NCBI GenBank assembly: GCA_002290555.1
Contig: NEUK01000001.1
Location: forward strand, 1 to 34,018
Length of the DNA: 34,018 nt
DNA from: Spartobacteria bacterium AMD-G4
Lineage (GTDB): Bacteria > Verrucomicrobiota > Verrucomicrobiia > Chthoniobacterales > Terrimicrobiaceae
Direction of reading: 5' to 3'
Part shown: piece by piece, positions 24,169-32,838 of the stretch
How positions within the stretch are numbered: the first letter of the stretch is position 1
Layout of the letters: each line of letters starts with the position of its first letter
Notes under the pieces: generated by a model
Databases searched by the model: none
What the model saw: the letters and a program-made list of their open reading frames with translations, nothing else
What the model was told of the DNA's origin: nothing
Program-made: the position numbers and the translations under genes

Positions 24169-25441
24169 AAGATGTGCCAATGAGCTTTTTGATCATTGGC
24201 TCATCAGGATTCGGCCCGACGACGGAAATCGTGAGGCGGGAGGGATTCAGAACTTCGACGGCCACGGCGAGGATATCGTCCGGAGTCACGGCGCGGATGC
24301 GTTCGTTGACGGTCTCGGAATCCACGATTTTTCCTTGTGCGAGGATCGATCCGCCGAGGCGGGAATTTTGGCTGGAGCTGCGTTCGAGTGCCATGCGGTT
24401 TGAGCCGATGGTGTATTCCTTGGCGCGGCGGAGCTCGGCCGAACCAACGGGTTTTTTACGGAGAAGATCGAATTGTGCGAGAATGAGGCGCAGGGATTTT
24501 TCAAGATTGCGGCGGTCAAGTCCGGCGGAGATGCCGAGTGCCCCGCCATCGTTGAGGCTCAGCCAGTGGCTGCTCACGGAGTAGCAGAGGCCGCGCTTCT
24601 CGCGCATTTCCTGGAAAAGACGCGAGCTGGCATTTGTGCCAAGGACGACATTGAGAAGATGTAGGGCAAAACGGCGCTCGTCGCAGTGGCCGAATGCGGG
24701 CAAGGCCAGCGCGAGCTGGGTCTGCTGGATATCGCGCGCCTCGGTGACAAGGCGCGGAGACTTCTGCCGAGCCGGGAAGGGTTTTGCCGCAGGAGACTTT
24801 CCGGTTGGAAGGCTGGCCAGGAGCGCTGCGACTTTTTCGACAACCTCGTCGTGCTGGACCTTTCCGGCGGCGGTCACGACAGTGCTCGGCGCGTTATAAT
24901 GACTCGCGCGGTAGGCACGGAACGCGGCGGCATCCATCCCCTCGATGGTTTGTAGGGTGCCTGTGATGGGCCTGCCGAGCGCGTGGCCCGCCCACTGGGT
25001 TTTCTCAAGGAGTTCCTGAACGCGCGAGGAGGGTTCGTCCTCATACATGAGAATCTCCTCGGCGATGACGCCCCGTTCGCGGTCGATGTCGCGCGGCGAG
25101 AAGCGGGGGTTCATGTAGATGTCGCAGAGGACATCGCACACCCTCGGAAAAAACTCGGCGGCGGCGGTGGCGTAGTAGCAGGTGCGCTCCTCGGCGGTGA
25201 AGGCGTTCATGTCGCCGCCCACGCCTTCGACCTCCTCCATGATGCGACGCGCGGAGCGGCGCTGGGTGCCTTTGAAGAGCATGTGCTCGATGAAATGCGA
25301 GATGCCATTGAGTTCCACCGGCTCATGGCGCCCGCCGACGGAGGCCCAGATGCCCATCGCGGCGGTTTCGGCGTGCGGCATTTCGCAGGTTGCGATGCGG
25401 AGGCCACTGGGAAGCTTGGTGAGGCGGGATTTATTCGCCAT
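24167..25441 (-). CDS. M16 family zinc metallopeptidase (processing-peptidase type)
   Basis: 424 residues, a full-length M16B subunit. The inverted zinc motif HFIEH is at 49-53 and the third ligand lies in IAEEILMYEDE (E128/E129). The second half has the usual SSRLFQEMREKRGLCYSVSS segment. No signal peptide is seen, so it probably acts in the cytoplasm as a single-chain or dimeric peptidase. Its start overlaps the end of the alpha/beta hydrolase gene by 11 bases, making it the last gene of the long series on this strand. Confidence 0.92.
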   Translation of the reverse strand: MANKSRLTKLPSGLRIATCEMPHAETAAMGIWASVGGRHEPVELNGISHFIEHMLFKGTQRRSARRIMEEVEGVGGDMNAFTAEERTCYYATAAAEFFPRVCDVLCDIYMNPRFSPRDIDRERGVIAEEILMYEDEPSSRVQELLEKTQWAGHALGRPITGTLQTIEGMDAAAFRAYRASHYNAPSTVVTAAGKVQHDEVVEKVAALLASLPTGKSPAAKPFPARQKSPRLVTEARDIQQTQLALALPAFGHCDERRFALHLLNVVLGTNASSRLFQEMREKRGLCYSVSSHWLSLNDGGALGISAGLDRRNLEKSLRLILAQFDLLRKKPVGSAELRRAKEYTIGSNRMALERSSSQNSRLGGSILAQGKIVDSETVNERIRAVTPDDILAVAVEVLNPSRLTISVVGPNPDEPMIKKLIGTS

Positions 25442-26450
25442 GGGGTGTGGAGTATTTTTTCAAAAAAGTGGTGATGCGCTCTTGCGCGATCGCAGCCCCC
25501 CGGCCGAGGAAAAGAAGGTGGCCGTCGTCGGGGAAGAGGATGAGTTCGGCGTTCGGAAGTTGCGATTTGGCGGCCTCAACCGGCGCGACCGGGATGGCTT
25601 TATCCAAGCCCCCGTGAATCAGAAGCGCGGGCGCCTGAATGGTCTTGAGCGGCATCTCGGGAAGCGCTCGGACTTGCAGGAGGTCGTTTCTGAGCCCTAT
25701 CTCCCGGGGACTGGCAGGAGCGAGCGAGAGCACCATCGATTGGAAAAGTGCCGCCTGGTCGGGATGGTCAAGAACGAGGCCAGTCCAAGCCTCGCAGTCG
25801 GATTGGGAGCCGGTGGAAGAAATGGAAAATGCTGCGCGAAGCGCCTGGGCAGGATCGTTTTCAGCAAGCCGGGCATAGAGCCAAGATCCGATATCGCCAG
25901 TCAATCCCTCGCCAACAGCCTGTGGAAATGGAACGGCAGGCGAGATGGGTGGGCTGAGCCGACCCACGGCGGCACCTACGAAGACAAGCGCGGTGGTTCG
26001 CTGGGGAAAGCGGAGTGCGAATTCAAGCGCTGTCGGGCCTCCCCAGCCGAAGGCAAGCACGGAGGCTTGTTCGATGTCCAAGGCGTCGAGGAGCTGCGCT
26101 GCGGCGTCCGCCTGATTTGCGGGAGTTCCTCCGTTTTCAAGCGGCGTGCGCAGATAGCCCGGACGGGAGGGGACGATCACTTGGAATCCCTCCTCGGCGA
26201 GAAATCCAGCCAAGGCGATTCCTTGATCATACCCGCCCGGGGCGTCATGAAAAACGAGTACAGCTGGGCCCTCGCCTTTGAGGATGTATTCGACCGGCCC
26301 GCTTGGGGTGGTGACCATCTGGGATGCCGAATACAGTTCTACCAAACGGGCGGTGCGCCATGATTGAAACCAGGCCAGGATGCCTCCGAGCACGAAGAGT
26401 CCCAGAACAACCAGAAGGAAAGCCATGCGCGGAAGGAGTCGGGATTTCAT
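25431..26450 (-). CDS. Membrane-anchored alpha/beta hydrolase-fold protein lacking the nucleophile serine
   Basis: 339 residues from the ATG at 26450, four bases after the permease stop; a longer frame to 26498 overlaps that gene. An N-terminal membrane segment (MAFLLVVLGLFVLGGILAWF) is followed by the hydrolase fold: VFHDAPGGYDQG near the oxyanion hole, the elbow region VLAFGWGGPTALEFALRFP, the acid in IHGGLDKAIPV and the His in PDDGHLLFLG. At the elbow, where active members have GHSWGG, this sequence has AFGWGG, so the serine is replaced by Gly (codon GGC at 26048-26046). Asp and His remain. It may be a pseudoenzyme, a binding protein, or have a different mechanism. Confidence 0.85.
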   Translation of the reverse strand: MKSRLLPRMAFLLVVLGLFVLGGILAWFQSWRTARLVELYSASQMVTTPSGPVEYILKGEGPAVLVFHDAPGGYDQGIALAGFLAEEGFQVIVPSRPGYLRTPLENGGTPANQADAAAQLLDALDIEQASVLAFGWGGPTALEFALRFPQRTTALVFVGAAVGRLSPPISPAVPFPQAVGEGLTGDIGSWLYARLAENDPAQALRAAFSISSTGSQSDCEAWTGLVLDHPDQAALFQSMVLSLAPASPREIGLRNDLLQVRALPEMPLKTIQAPALLIHGGLDKAIPVAPVEAAKSQLPNAELILFPDDGHLLFLGRGAAIAQERITTFLKKYSTPHGE

Positions 26451-26454
26451 GGCA

Positions 26455-27567
26455 TCAGCGTTTCGCAAGTCGGGAGAAAAGCCAAAGTCCCAGGCCAAAG
26501 AAGACGAAATTGGGAATCCAGATCAGGAAGTGGGGGTATGCGGCAGGACTTCCCCGGAAGGTATCCGCCATGAGAATGAAGAAGAAGTAGCTGAAGGCCA
26601 CGACGAGGCTGAGGGCGAATCCCACAGAGGTCTCTTTGCGATGGGTCGTGATGCCAAGTGGAATGGCGATAAGGGCAAAGGCGATGCAGGATAGTGAGGT
26701 GGAGAATCGTTTGTTGAGTTCCACAAGCATCTCCTGCCGCTTCTTGCCCTCGGCCCGCGTATAGGCTGCGTAAAGTTCGGGAAGAGTGTAGGAGCTGAGT
26801 CGGCGGTTGTTTTGGAATTCCTTGAAAAACTTGTCGAGAGCGAGGGGGAAGACGCCTTCCTTCATCACGATGCCTTGGCGGATTTTCGAAAAGTCCTCGC
26901 CGTCCTTTGAGTCGCGTTGCTCGAAGCGGGCATCGAACAATTTGAAAAGGAGGCGCGAGTTCGCTACATCCGGTGTCAGCGCTCCCTCTCTGGCGAAGAT
27001 CATTTTGGAAACACGCGACTCGTCGTCGAGTTCGAACACGAGAATGTCCCTGAGTTGGTCGCCTTTCTTTCCGCCCACATAAACGCGTCGGTCGGGAAAG
27101 GCATCCACCACCTCGTCGGCCCGGAAGAGCGCGGCGGGATTGCTCGTGGCCATATCCACCACCGCGCGGGTCATCGCTTGCTCGGCGCGCGGAGCCACCT
27201 CGATATTGATCCAGAAGCAAAGGATAGTGAGCACAATGGAGATCACAAAAACCGGAGCACTCACGCGCGGGACACTCACGCCATTTGACTTGAGTGCGAT
27301 CAACTCGCTGTCTGCCGACATGCGGCCGAAAACCAGGAGGATGGATGTGAGAAATCCCCAAGGGATCGTGAAGGTCAGGGAAAATGGCAATACCAGTGCC
27401 ATGAACCCGAGGACTGTCAGGATAGGAACATCCGGGTTGTTCACCAAAATGTTCAGCAACTCGCGAAAAATATTTCCGAGGACCAGAACCAGACTGAGGA
27501 TCAGAATGCCAAGCCCCGCCGTGACGAGGATGCTGGTAGCCACATGGCGGTCGATGATCTTTATCAT
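26455..27567 (-). CDS. lptF: LptF/LptG family permease (lipopolysaccharide export)
   Basis: 370 residues in the YjgP/YjgQ layout: three N-terminal transmembrane helices, including PFSLTFTIPWGFLTSILLVFGRMSADSELIALKSNG (a family hallmark), a periplasmic beta-jellyroll region (about 125-265), and three C-terminal helices. Such permeases pair with LptB2 and LptC to lift LPS from the inner membrane to the periplasmic bridge. Only one permease is seen here, and LptF and LptG cannot be told apart with certainty by eye. It lies 15 bases after accA, within the long minus-strand series. Confidence 0.85.
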   Translation of the reverse strand: MIKIIDRHVATSILVTAGLGILILSLVLVLGNIFRELLNILVNNPDVPILTVLGFMALVLPFSLTFTIPWGFLTSILLVFGRMSADSELIALKSNGVSVPRVSAPVFVISIVLTILCFWINIEVAPRAEQAMTRAVVDMATSNPAALFRADEVVDAFPDRRVYVGGKKGDQLRDILVFELDDESRVSKMIFAREGALTPDVANSRLLFKLFDARFEQRDSKDGEDFSKIRQGIVMKEGVFPLALDKFFKEFQNNRRLSSYTLPELYAAYTRAEGKKRQEMLVELNKRFSTSLSCIAFALIAIPLGITTHRKETSVGFALSLVVAFSYFFFILMADTFRGSPAAYPHFLIWIPNFVFFGLGLWLFSRLAKR

Positions 27568-27582
27568 TCTGCAGTCGGGATT

Positions 27583-28539
27583 TTACTCCTCGAAGACGCC
27601 CATCTTTCGGAATTTGTCGTAGCGCGCGCGGAGGAGTTTATCAACGGGGCATTTGATGAGAGCCTGCAGCTCTTGAACAATCGCCGATTTGAGATTTTCA
27701 GCAGCTTGCTCGGGATTGCAATGCGCGCCACCGGTCGGCTCTGGGATGACGCCGTCAACCAAGCCCATTTTCAGCAGGTCGGGCGAGCTCAGCTTGAGGG
27801 CTTGGGCGGCCTCGGGAGCGTGCTTGCGGTGTTTCCACAGGATGGCTGCGCAACCCTCGGGACTGATGACCGAGTAGTAGGCGTTTTCAAGAATCAGGAC
27901 ACGGTCGGCGACGCCGATGCCGAGGGCTCCACCTGAACCGCCCTCGCCGATCACTACAGAAACTACGGGCGTGCGAAGGATCATCATGTCGCGGATGTTT
28001 ACCGCGATGGCTTCGGCGATGTGGCGCTCCTCTGCCCCGACTCCAGGATAGGCGCCGGGAGTGTCGATGAGGGCAACCACGGGGATTCCAAATTTCTCGG
28101 CGAGCCGCATGAGGCGAAGGGCCTTGCGGTAGCCTTCGGGGTGTGGACTGCCGAAGTTGCGCAGGAGATTCTCCTTCATGTCGCGCCCTTTTTGCTGGCC
28201 GATCACCACGCAGCGGATGCCGCCGATCGATGCCAGCCCCCCTGGCATGGAGGCATCATCGCCAAAGAGGCGGTCGCCCTTGAGCTCGACAAAGTCGGTG
28301 AACGCCATCCGGATATAATCCAAAAAGAATGGACGCGCGATGTGGCGGGAAATCTGAACACGCTGCCAAGCGCTGAGGTTGCCGTAAATCTGGGCGCGCA
28401 TCGACTCCAGCTTGTTCTGCATACCAAGTATCTCTCTTCCGAGGTCGATATTTCGATCTTCGGATTGTTTTTTCAATTCCTCAATCTTCTGCTCGAGTTC
28501 CACGAGAGGCTTTTCAAAATCCAAGGTCTGCTTGTTCAT
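27583..28539 (-). CDS. accA: Acetyl-CoA carboxylase carboxyltransferase subunit alpha
   Basis: 318 residues, normal length. It begins LDFEKPLVELEQKIEEL, typical of AccA, with LKGDRLFGDD, GRDMKENLLRNFGSPHPEGYRKALRLM, ALIDTPGAYPGVGAEERH and GEGGSGGALGI in order. The alpha/beta carboxyltransferase moves carboxyl from biotin to acetyl-CoA, forming malonyl-CoA for fatty-acid synthesis. accD is not in the window. It starts seven bases after the LysM gene stop. Confidence 0.97.
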   Translation of the reverse strand: MNKQTLDFEKPLVELEQKIEELKKQSEDRNIDLGREILGMQNKLESMRAQIYGNLSAWQRVQISRHIARPFFLDYIRMAFTDFVELKGDRLFGDDASMPGGLASIGGIRCVVIGQQKGRDMKENLLRNFGSPHPEGYRKALRLMRLAEKFGIPVVALIDTPGAYPGVGAEERHIAEAIAVNIRDMMILRTPVVSVVIGEGGSGGALGIGVADRVLILENAYYSVISPEGCAAILWKHRKHAPEAAQALKLSSPDLLKMGLVDGVIPEPTGGAHCNPEQAAENLKSAIVQELQALIKCPVDKLLRARYDKFRKMGVFEE

Positions 28540-28546
28540 GAGCGTA

Positions 28547-29392
28547 TTATTTAATGGTGACCGAGGTGCCGGATTTCACGAGAGCATAGATTTCGTCGAA
28601 ATCGGATGGGCTCAGAATGATTCCCGATGGCTCCTGTGGGGTTGATCCGTCGGCTGGCGGAGTAGGCGCAGTGCGGAGAACAACATTGCCGGGGCGAATG
28701 AGAACCGTGCGCTCGGCCTCGGCGTAGTCCTTCGCCCCGAAGGCGACACTCACATCTCCTTTGCGGGCGACGCGGTCGGCGACCTTCGCTTCGAGTTCGC
28801 CCTTGGCCGCTTGTCCGCTCAGGGTCATGGAAACTGGGTTGTATTCTTTTAAAAAAGCCCCTGCGTTCATGAGCGATACAGTCGAGGCCGTGCGGTCGAT
28901 CACCATTGTCGTGTCAGCGACGGGAATCAGCAATTGCTGGCCGATCTGAAGGTTGATGGATGTCATTTCATTCGCCCAATAGATCAACTCCGAGTTGCTC
29001 TTGAACTGCGACTTGATGCGATCCAGCGAGTCGCCCTTTTTTACTGTGTAAAGGATGGTCGAGGGAGTTGCGGTGGGATCACGGAGAAGCACAAGATTGA
29101 TGCGGCCGAGAGCCGCGCGCGCCTCAGCAGCCTTCGGGGAATCTGGATGGCTATCGAGATGGGCTGCGATGGCATCGCGCGCCTCCACGGTATTTTGTGC
29201 AAGGATGGCCTTGAGGGAATCGAAGGCCGCCAGAGCGGGGTGGGGAGTTGGTGCCGGAGTCGGAGTGGGAGCAACCGTCTGCTCCACGACATCCAGATTC
29301 TTCTCTTTGTAGTAAAGTTCGTAGATGAAGTATCCGCTGCCACCCAGAATCGCAGCTATGAGAAACAAAATAGTGAGTGCTTTGATGAACAT
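28547..29392 (-). CDS. LysM protein with degenerate L,D-transpeptidase (YkuD-like) domain
   Basis: 281 residues. An N-terminal transmembrane anchor (1-27) and a PTPTPAPTP linker lead to a helical repeat-like segment (53-105), a LysM motif (113-157, YTVKKGDSLDRIKSQF ... LQIGQQLLIP), and a C-terminal beta domain that begins TMVIDRTASTVSL and ends SGIILSPSDFDEIYALVKSG. The latter matches the start and end of YkuD L,D-transpeptidases, whose signature SHGCIRLS is here S-G-I-I-L-S. The whole protein has no cysteine, so it cannot form the thioacyl intermediate. It probably binds peptidoglycan rather than cross-linking it. The gene lies directly before accA. Confidence 0.75.
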   Translation of the reverse strand: MFIKALTILFLIAAILGGSGYFIYELYYKEKNLDVVEQTVAPTPTPAPTPHPALAAFDSLKAILAQNTVEARDAIAAHLDSHPDSPKAAEARAALGRINLVLLRDPTATPSTILYTVKKGDSLDRIKSQFKSNSELIYWANEMTSINLQIGQQLLIPVADTTMVIDRTASTVSLMNAGAFLKEYNPVSMTLSGQAAKGELEAKVADRVARKGDVSVAFGAKDYAEAERTVLIRPGNVVLRTAPTPPADGSTPQEPSGIILSPSDFDEIYALVKSGTSVTIK

Positions 29393-29444
29393 AATTTATT
29401 TCCGCAATCCTACTTGCGGTGCCCTGCAAATGAAAACCCCGAAA

Positions 29445-29969
29445 TCAGGCAAGGCCGCGCCGTTTCCACTCGGCGACATTTTCGCCTGCTGAACGCTGGA
29501 TCATTTCCATCGAAAACTTGAGCAGGCAGACCTCCCAAACATCGTCCACGCCTGCAATGAGCGCGCGGAAGGGATCATCCCCCTTTTTCATTTCCTCTTC
29601 CATCCGCGAGATTGCCTCGTCGAAAGGCTCATGCACGATTTTCTCCGAGAGGTCGGTTTTTCGGAACTGGAAACCATAGCGCAGAACGCGTGCGGCCGAG
29701 GGATTTGCCTCCAGCCAATCCGCGAAGTCCCGAGCCTCCTCGCCAAAGCCTTCCAGAAGGACCTTGCTGAAATGGGTGGGCGAAAGAATGCGTGGCCGCT
29801 CGGCCTCGATCGTGCCGGAGCGGATTCTCACGGTCTCGACCTCGTCGAGGGGCTCTGTAACGAGGGAAAAATGGAAGCGCGTCGTGCCGAAAGTCTCTAT
29901 GGCGCTTTGCGGCGTCACGACCACGCGGGTGTTCTCCATCGCGTATTGGAAATCATGCTCCTTGAACAT
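29445..29969 (-). CDS. Conserved-looking protein of unknown function
   Basis: 174 residues with no signal peptide or membrane segment. I do not recognise a family. The N-terminal third is beta-rich (TRFHFSLVTEPLDEVETVRIRSGTIE), with RPRILSPTHFSKVLLEGF, and the C-terminal half is helical and charged (FDEAISRMEEEMKK, VWEVCLLKFSMEMIQ). Codon use and placement look like a real gene: 34 bases after the small membrane ORF and 52 before the LysM gene. An internal ATG at residue 11 is an alternative start. Confidence 0.7.
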   Translation of the reverse strand: MFKEHDFQYAMENTRVVVTPQSAIETFGTTRFHFSLVTEPLDEVETVRIRSGTIEAERPRILSPTHFSKVLLEGFGEEARDFADWLEANPSAARVLRYGFQFRKTDLSEKIVHEPFDEAISRMEEEMKKGDDPFRALIAGVDDVWEVCLLKFSMEMIQRSAGENVAEWKRRGLA

Positions 29970-30003
29970 TTCCTGAAGCTACTCGGGCGGGCGTGTTATT
30001 CAA

Positions 30004-30156
30004 TCAATTAGCCGAAGCCGCCGGCTGGACGAGAACCTCCACATCGACTTGTGCCGGCGGGAGCGTAAATCTCACCACCAGGAGGATGAGGTAAAGCAAC
30101 GCAACGGCGGCTGCGAGCCAGGGCAGAGGCATCGTCGCGCGTTCGGTGGAAATCAT
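30004..30156 (-). CDS. 50-residue single-helix membrane peptide
   Basis: A 50-codon frame starting with the ATG at 30156, which overlaps the plsC stop (ATGATT, four-base overlap). It encodes MISTERATMP, one transmembrane helix (about residues 11-29, WLAAAVALLYLILLVV), and a periplasmic or cytoplasmic tail ending VLVQPAASAN before TGA. The overlap and the hydrophobic block argue for a real gene rather than chance. No family is recognised; a small partner of the acyltransferase or a membrane-complex subunit is possible. Confidence 0.6.
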   Translation of the reverse strand: MISTERATMPLPWLAAAVALLYLILLVVRFTLPPAQVDVEVLVQPAASAN

Positions 30157-30767
30157 GGGAGTCTCAAGGCGCCGATGGCGTCCATGACGCGATTGCTGAG
30201 AACCTGATAAGTCTCGCGGGAAGTGTTAGCCGTTTCCTCCGCGCTGAAATAAATCGGCTCACCGATCACCACGGTGATTTGGGAAGGCTGAAAGCGGCGG
30301 GCATTTTTCGGGAAGGCATCATAGGCACCAAAAATGCGCATGGGCAGGACCGGGGCGCCCGTCTTCGCGATCACAAGGCCGATGCCCGCGCGGGCCGGCT
30401 GGAGATGTCCGTCGATCGAGCGGGTTCCTTCCGGAAAGAGGAGCACAGCGTTGCCGTCCTTCACTTTCTTAATGACTTCGCGCAAGGCGGACATGTCGTT
30501 TCCATCGCGCTCCACGGGGATCACATTCATTGCGGGGAAAAGGGGGCCGAAGAATGGCCATTTGAGAAGTGTCTTGCGCGCGAGATAATAAACGCCCCGC
30601 CTGCTGCAGATGCCCGCCAGTGGGGGATCAAAGAAACTGGAGTGGTTCACCGCGATGAGGAGCGGGCCACTCTCCACCATGCGCTCGGGGTGAATGATAC
30701 GCATGGAAAAAATCATGCGGGCAAGCAGCTTCGCGAGGTTGTAGAAAATATTATAGACGATCGTCAT
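30153..30767 (-). CDS. plsC: 1-acyl-sn-glycerol-3-phosphate acyltransferase
   Basis: 204 residues. The acyltransferase motif HX4D is NHSSFFD (H42, D47), with FPEGTRS at 111-117 and GAPVLPMRIFG later. It would make phosphatidic acid from lysophosphatidate at the inner membrane face. The start overlaps the cmk stop by four bases and the stop overlaps the small membrane ORF, so translation is probably coupled. The cmk-plsC pairing is frequent in bacteria. Confidence 0.92.
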   Translation of the reverse strand: MTIVYNIFYNLAKLLARMIFSMRIIHPERMVESGPLLIAVNHSSFFDPPLAGICSRRGVYYLARKTLLKWPFFGPLFPAMNVIPVERDGNDMSALREVIKKVKDGNAVLLFPEGTRSIDGHLQPARAGIGLVIAKTGAPVLPMRIFGAYDAFPKNARRFQPSQITVVIGEPIYFSAEETANTSRETYQVLSNRVMDAIGALRLP

Positions 30768-31408
30768 GCTGGGAGGATTCCGGATTTGCAGAGAATGCCC
30801 GAAATGGTTTCCACAACGCCCTCGAGGGTCAGGTGCGAGGTATCGATGACATGCGCGCCAGACGCGATTTTAAGAGGCGCATTGGCCCGGCTGGAATCGA
30901 GACGGTCCCGCTTTTCGATGCTGTCGTGCAGGCCTTGCGCGGCCCTCCGCTGGTGGCGCACCTCGGGCGAGGCGTCGAGGTAGAATTTATGCGGTGTTTC
31001 AGGAAAGACCACGGAGCCTATATCGCGGCCTTCGCTCACAATCGGCCGTTTCTCCGCGAGGGCGCGGAGCTGCGCATTGACAAGGATCCTCACTGCGGGC
31101 ACGGCGGAAACCGTGGAAACGCTCTGGTTCACCTCCAAGGTTTGCAGCTCCAGATCGGGCATCTCCGCATTGATGCGAATGAATGAATCGCCCGCTTCGG
31201 TAAATCCTGAGTCCACCGACATGCGAAGAACAGCGGCTTCCACGCTTCCGGCCTGCGAGGGGTCGATCTGCTGGCGGAGGATTTCCCATGTCACGGCGCG
31301 ATACATTCCCCCGGAGTTCACATGGGCAAAACCAAGCCGTCTTGCGAGACGGGTCGCCACACTGCTTTTACCCGAGGCGGCAGGTCCGTCGATGGCGATA
31401 ACAATCAT
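30764..31408 (-). CDS. cmk: Cytidylate kinase
   Basis: 214 residues. P-loop GPAASGKSS at 8-16, substrate-binding NSGGMYRAVTWE, GRDIGSVVFP and a C-terminal lid with RRAAQG and IEKRDRLDSSRANAPL. It phosphorylates CMP and dCMP. It overlaps aroA by four bases upstream and plsC by four bases downstream; the aroA-cmk order is common in bacteria. Confidence 0.96.
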   Translation of the reverse strand: MIVIAIDGPAASGKSSVATRLARRLGFAHVNSGGMYRAVTWEILRQQIDPSQAGSVEAAVLRMSVDSGFTEAGDSFIRINAEMPDLELQTLEVNQSVSTVSAVPAVRILVNAQLRALAEKRPIVSEGRDIGSVVFPETPHKFYLDASPEVRHQRRAAQGLHDSIEKRDRLDSSRANAPLKIASGAHVIDTSHLTLEGVVETISGILCKSGILPA

Positions 31409-32838
31409 GCCGTCGCGCCTCTCACTGCGGGTGTGCCGCTTCCTTTCAATCCCGAAAGAACCTCTGTGCGGTTTTTCATGCGAGCGCCTTTTTGAATATG
31501 CAACAAGGCATCCGCAAACCCAGGGTAGGATGTGTCCACGCAGGCGGTGTCTTCAATAATGGTCTCGCCCTCTGCAAAAAGCCCGGCAACGGCAAATGCC
31601 ATGGCGATGCGGTGGTCGTGATGGCAAGGCAGGCGTGCTCCCTTGAGCGTGCTGCCGCCGGTGATCGCCATGCCATCCGGAAACTCCTCCACCTTCACGC
31701 CCATGGCGCGCAGATTTGAAGCCACAGCGGCGATGCGGTCCGTCTCCTTCACACGAAGCTCTGCGGCGTCGCGGATGATGGTCGTGCCCTGCGCCAGGGC
31801 CGCTGCCACGGCGAGGATGGGGATTTCATCAATCACATTTGGGATTTCCGCCCCGGCGATCGTCGTCGCGCGGAGGGTTGTGCCTTTGATGTCGATGTTT
31901 CCCACAGGTTCCCCGCTCAGCGAGGTTTCGATCACCTCGCGAATGCGGGCGCCCATGCGGACGAGGACATCAATGATACCGGTGCGCGTGGGGTTCAGGC
32001 CGACATCCTTCACGAGCAGGCGCGAGCCCGGTTGCGCGGCCGATGCGACCAGCCAGAACGCAGCGCTGGAGATGTCTCCGGGAACCGTGAAATCCATCGA
32101 CTCCGGCACCTGTCCGCCCTCGACCGTCGTGCGGATTTCGACGAGGCGGCGGTCCTTCGGGGAGTTTTTGTTTTCCCAGACCTCCTCGCGCTTCGACTTG
32201 ATGAGGAAATAATCGAACATCCTCTCGGTATGGTCCCGCGAGCGGACATCCTCGATCACGGTGGTGGAGCCTCTGGCGAAAAGCCCGGCGAGAAGAATGG
32301 CACTCTTGACCTGTGCGCTGGCAACCGGTGTGCGGTAGGTGATGCCTTCCAAGTTACCATGACCCTCGACCACCAGCGGCGGGCAGGATTTTTCGCCTGC
32401 GGCGTTGAGATTTGCTCCCATGAGACGCAGGGGATCGATCACGCGCTGCATCGGACGCTTGGAGAGCGAGGGATCGCCGGTGAGCCGGGAGGTGAAATTT
32501 TGTGCCGCGAGGATGCCGGACATGAGACGCATCGTGGTGCCGGAGTTGCCGCAGTCGAGATCCCCGAACGGCTTGGTGAAGCGGCCAGACACGCCCTCCA
32601 CGATGAGCGTTCCCGGTTCAGGGCATTCGATGAAAACTCCCAACTGGCGCATGGCCGCCGCGGTGCTTCGGCAATCCTCGCCCTCGAGAAAGTTGCGGAT
32701 CACGCATGTGCCATTGGAGAGGGCGGCGAGCATGACGGCACGGTGGGAGATGCTCTTATCTGGCGGAACAGCGATTTCCGTATCGATGAGCGCCGCGCGG
32801 CGGGATGTGAGAGAGTTGTTTTCCTTCGTAACCTTCAT
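31405..32838 (-). CDS. aroA: 3-phosphoshikimate 1-carboxyvinyltransferase (EPSP synthase)
   Basis: 477 residues, somewhat longer than the usual 430-450, with an inserted charged stretch (about 215-235, KREEVWENKNSPKDRR) and a C-terminal tail. Key motifs: PPDKSISHRAVML with the catalytic Lys, NSGTTMRLMSG, and the ETDRIAA loop with PEP-binding residues. It joins shikimate-3-phosphate and PEP in aromatic amino-acid synthesis. It overlaps tyrA and cmk by four bases each. Confidence 0.96.
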   Translation of the reverse strand: MKVTKENNSLTSRRAALIDTEIAVPPDKSISHRAVMLAALSNGTCVIRNFLEGEDCRSTAAAMRQLGVFIECPEPGTLIVEGVSGRFTKPFGDLDCGNSGTTMRLMSGILAAQNFTSRLTGDPSLSKRPMQRVIDPLRLMGANLNAAGEKSCPPLVVEGHGNLEGITYRTPVASAQVKSAILLAGLFARGSTTVIEDVRSRDHTERMFDYFLIKSKREEVWENKNSPKDRRLVEIRTTVEGGQVPESMDFTVPGDISSAAFWLVASAAQPGSRLLVKDVGLNPTRTGIIDVLVRMGARIREVIETSLSGEPVGNIDIKGTTLRATTIAGAEIPNVIDEIPILAVAAALAQGTTIIRDAAELRVKETDRIAAVASNLRAMGVKVEEFPDGMAITGGSTLKGARLPCHHDHRIAMAFAVAGLFAEGETIIEDTACVDTSYPGFADALLHIQKGARMKNRTEVLSGLKGSGTPAVRGATA

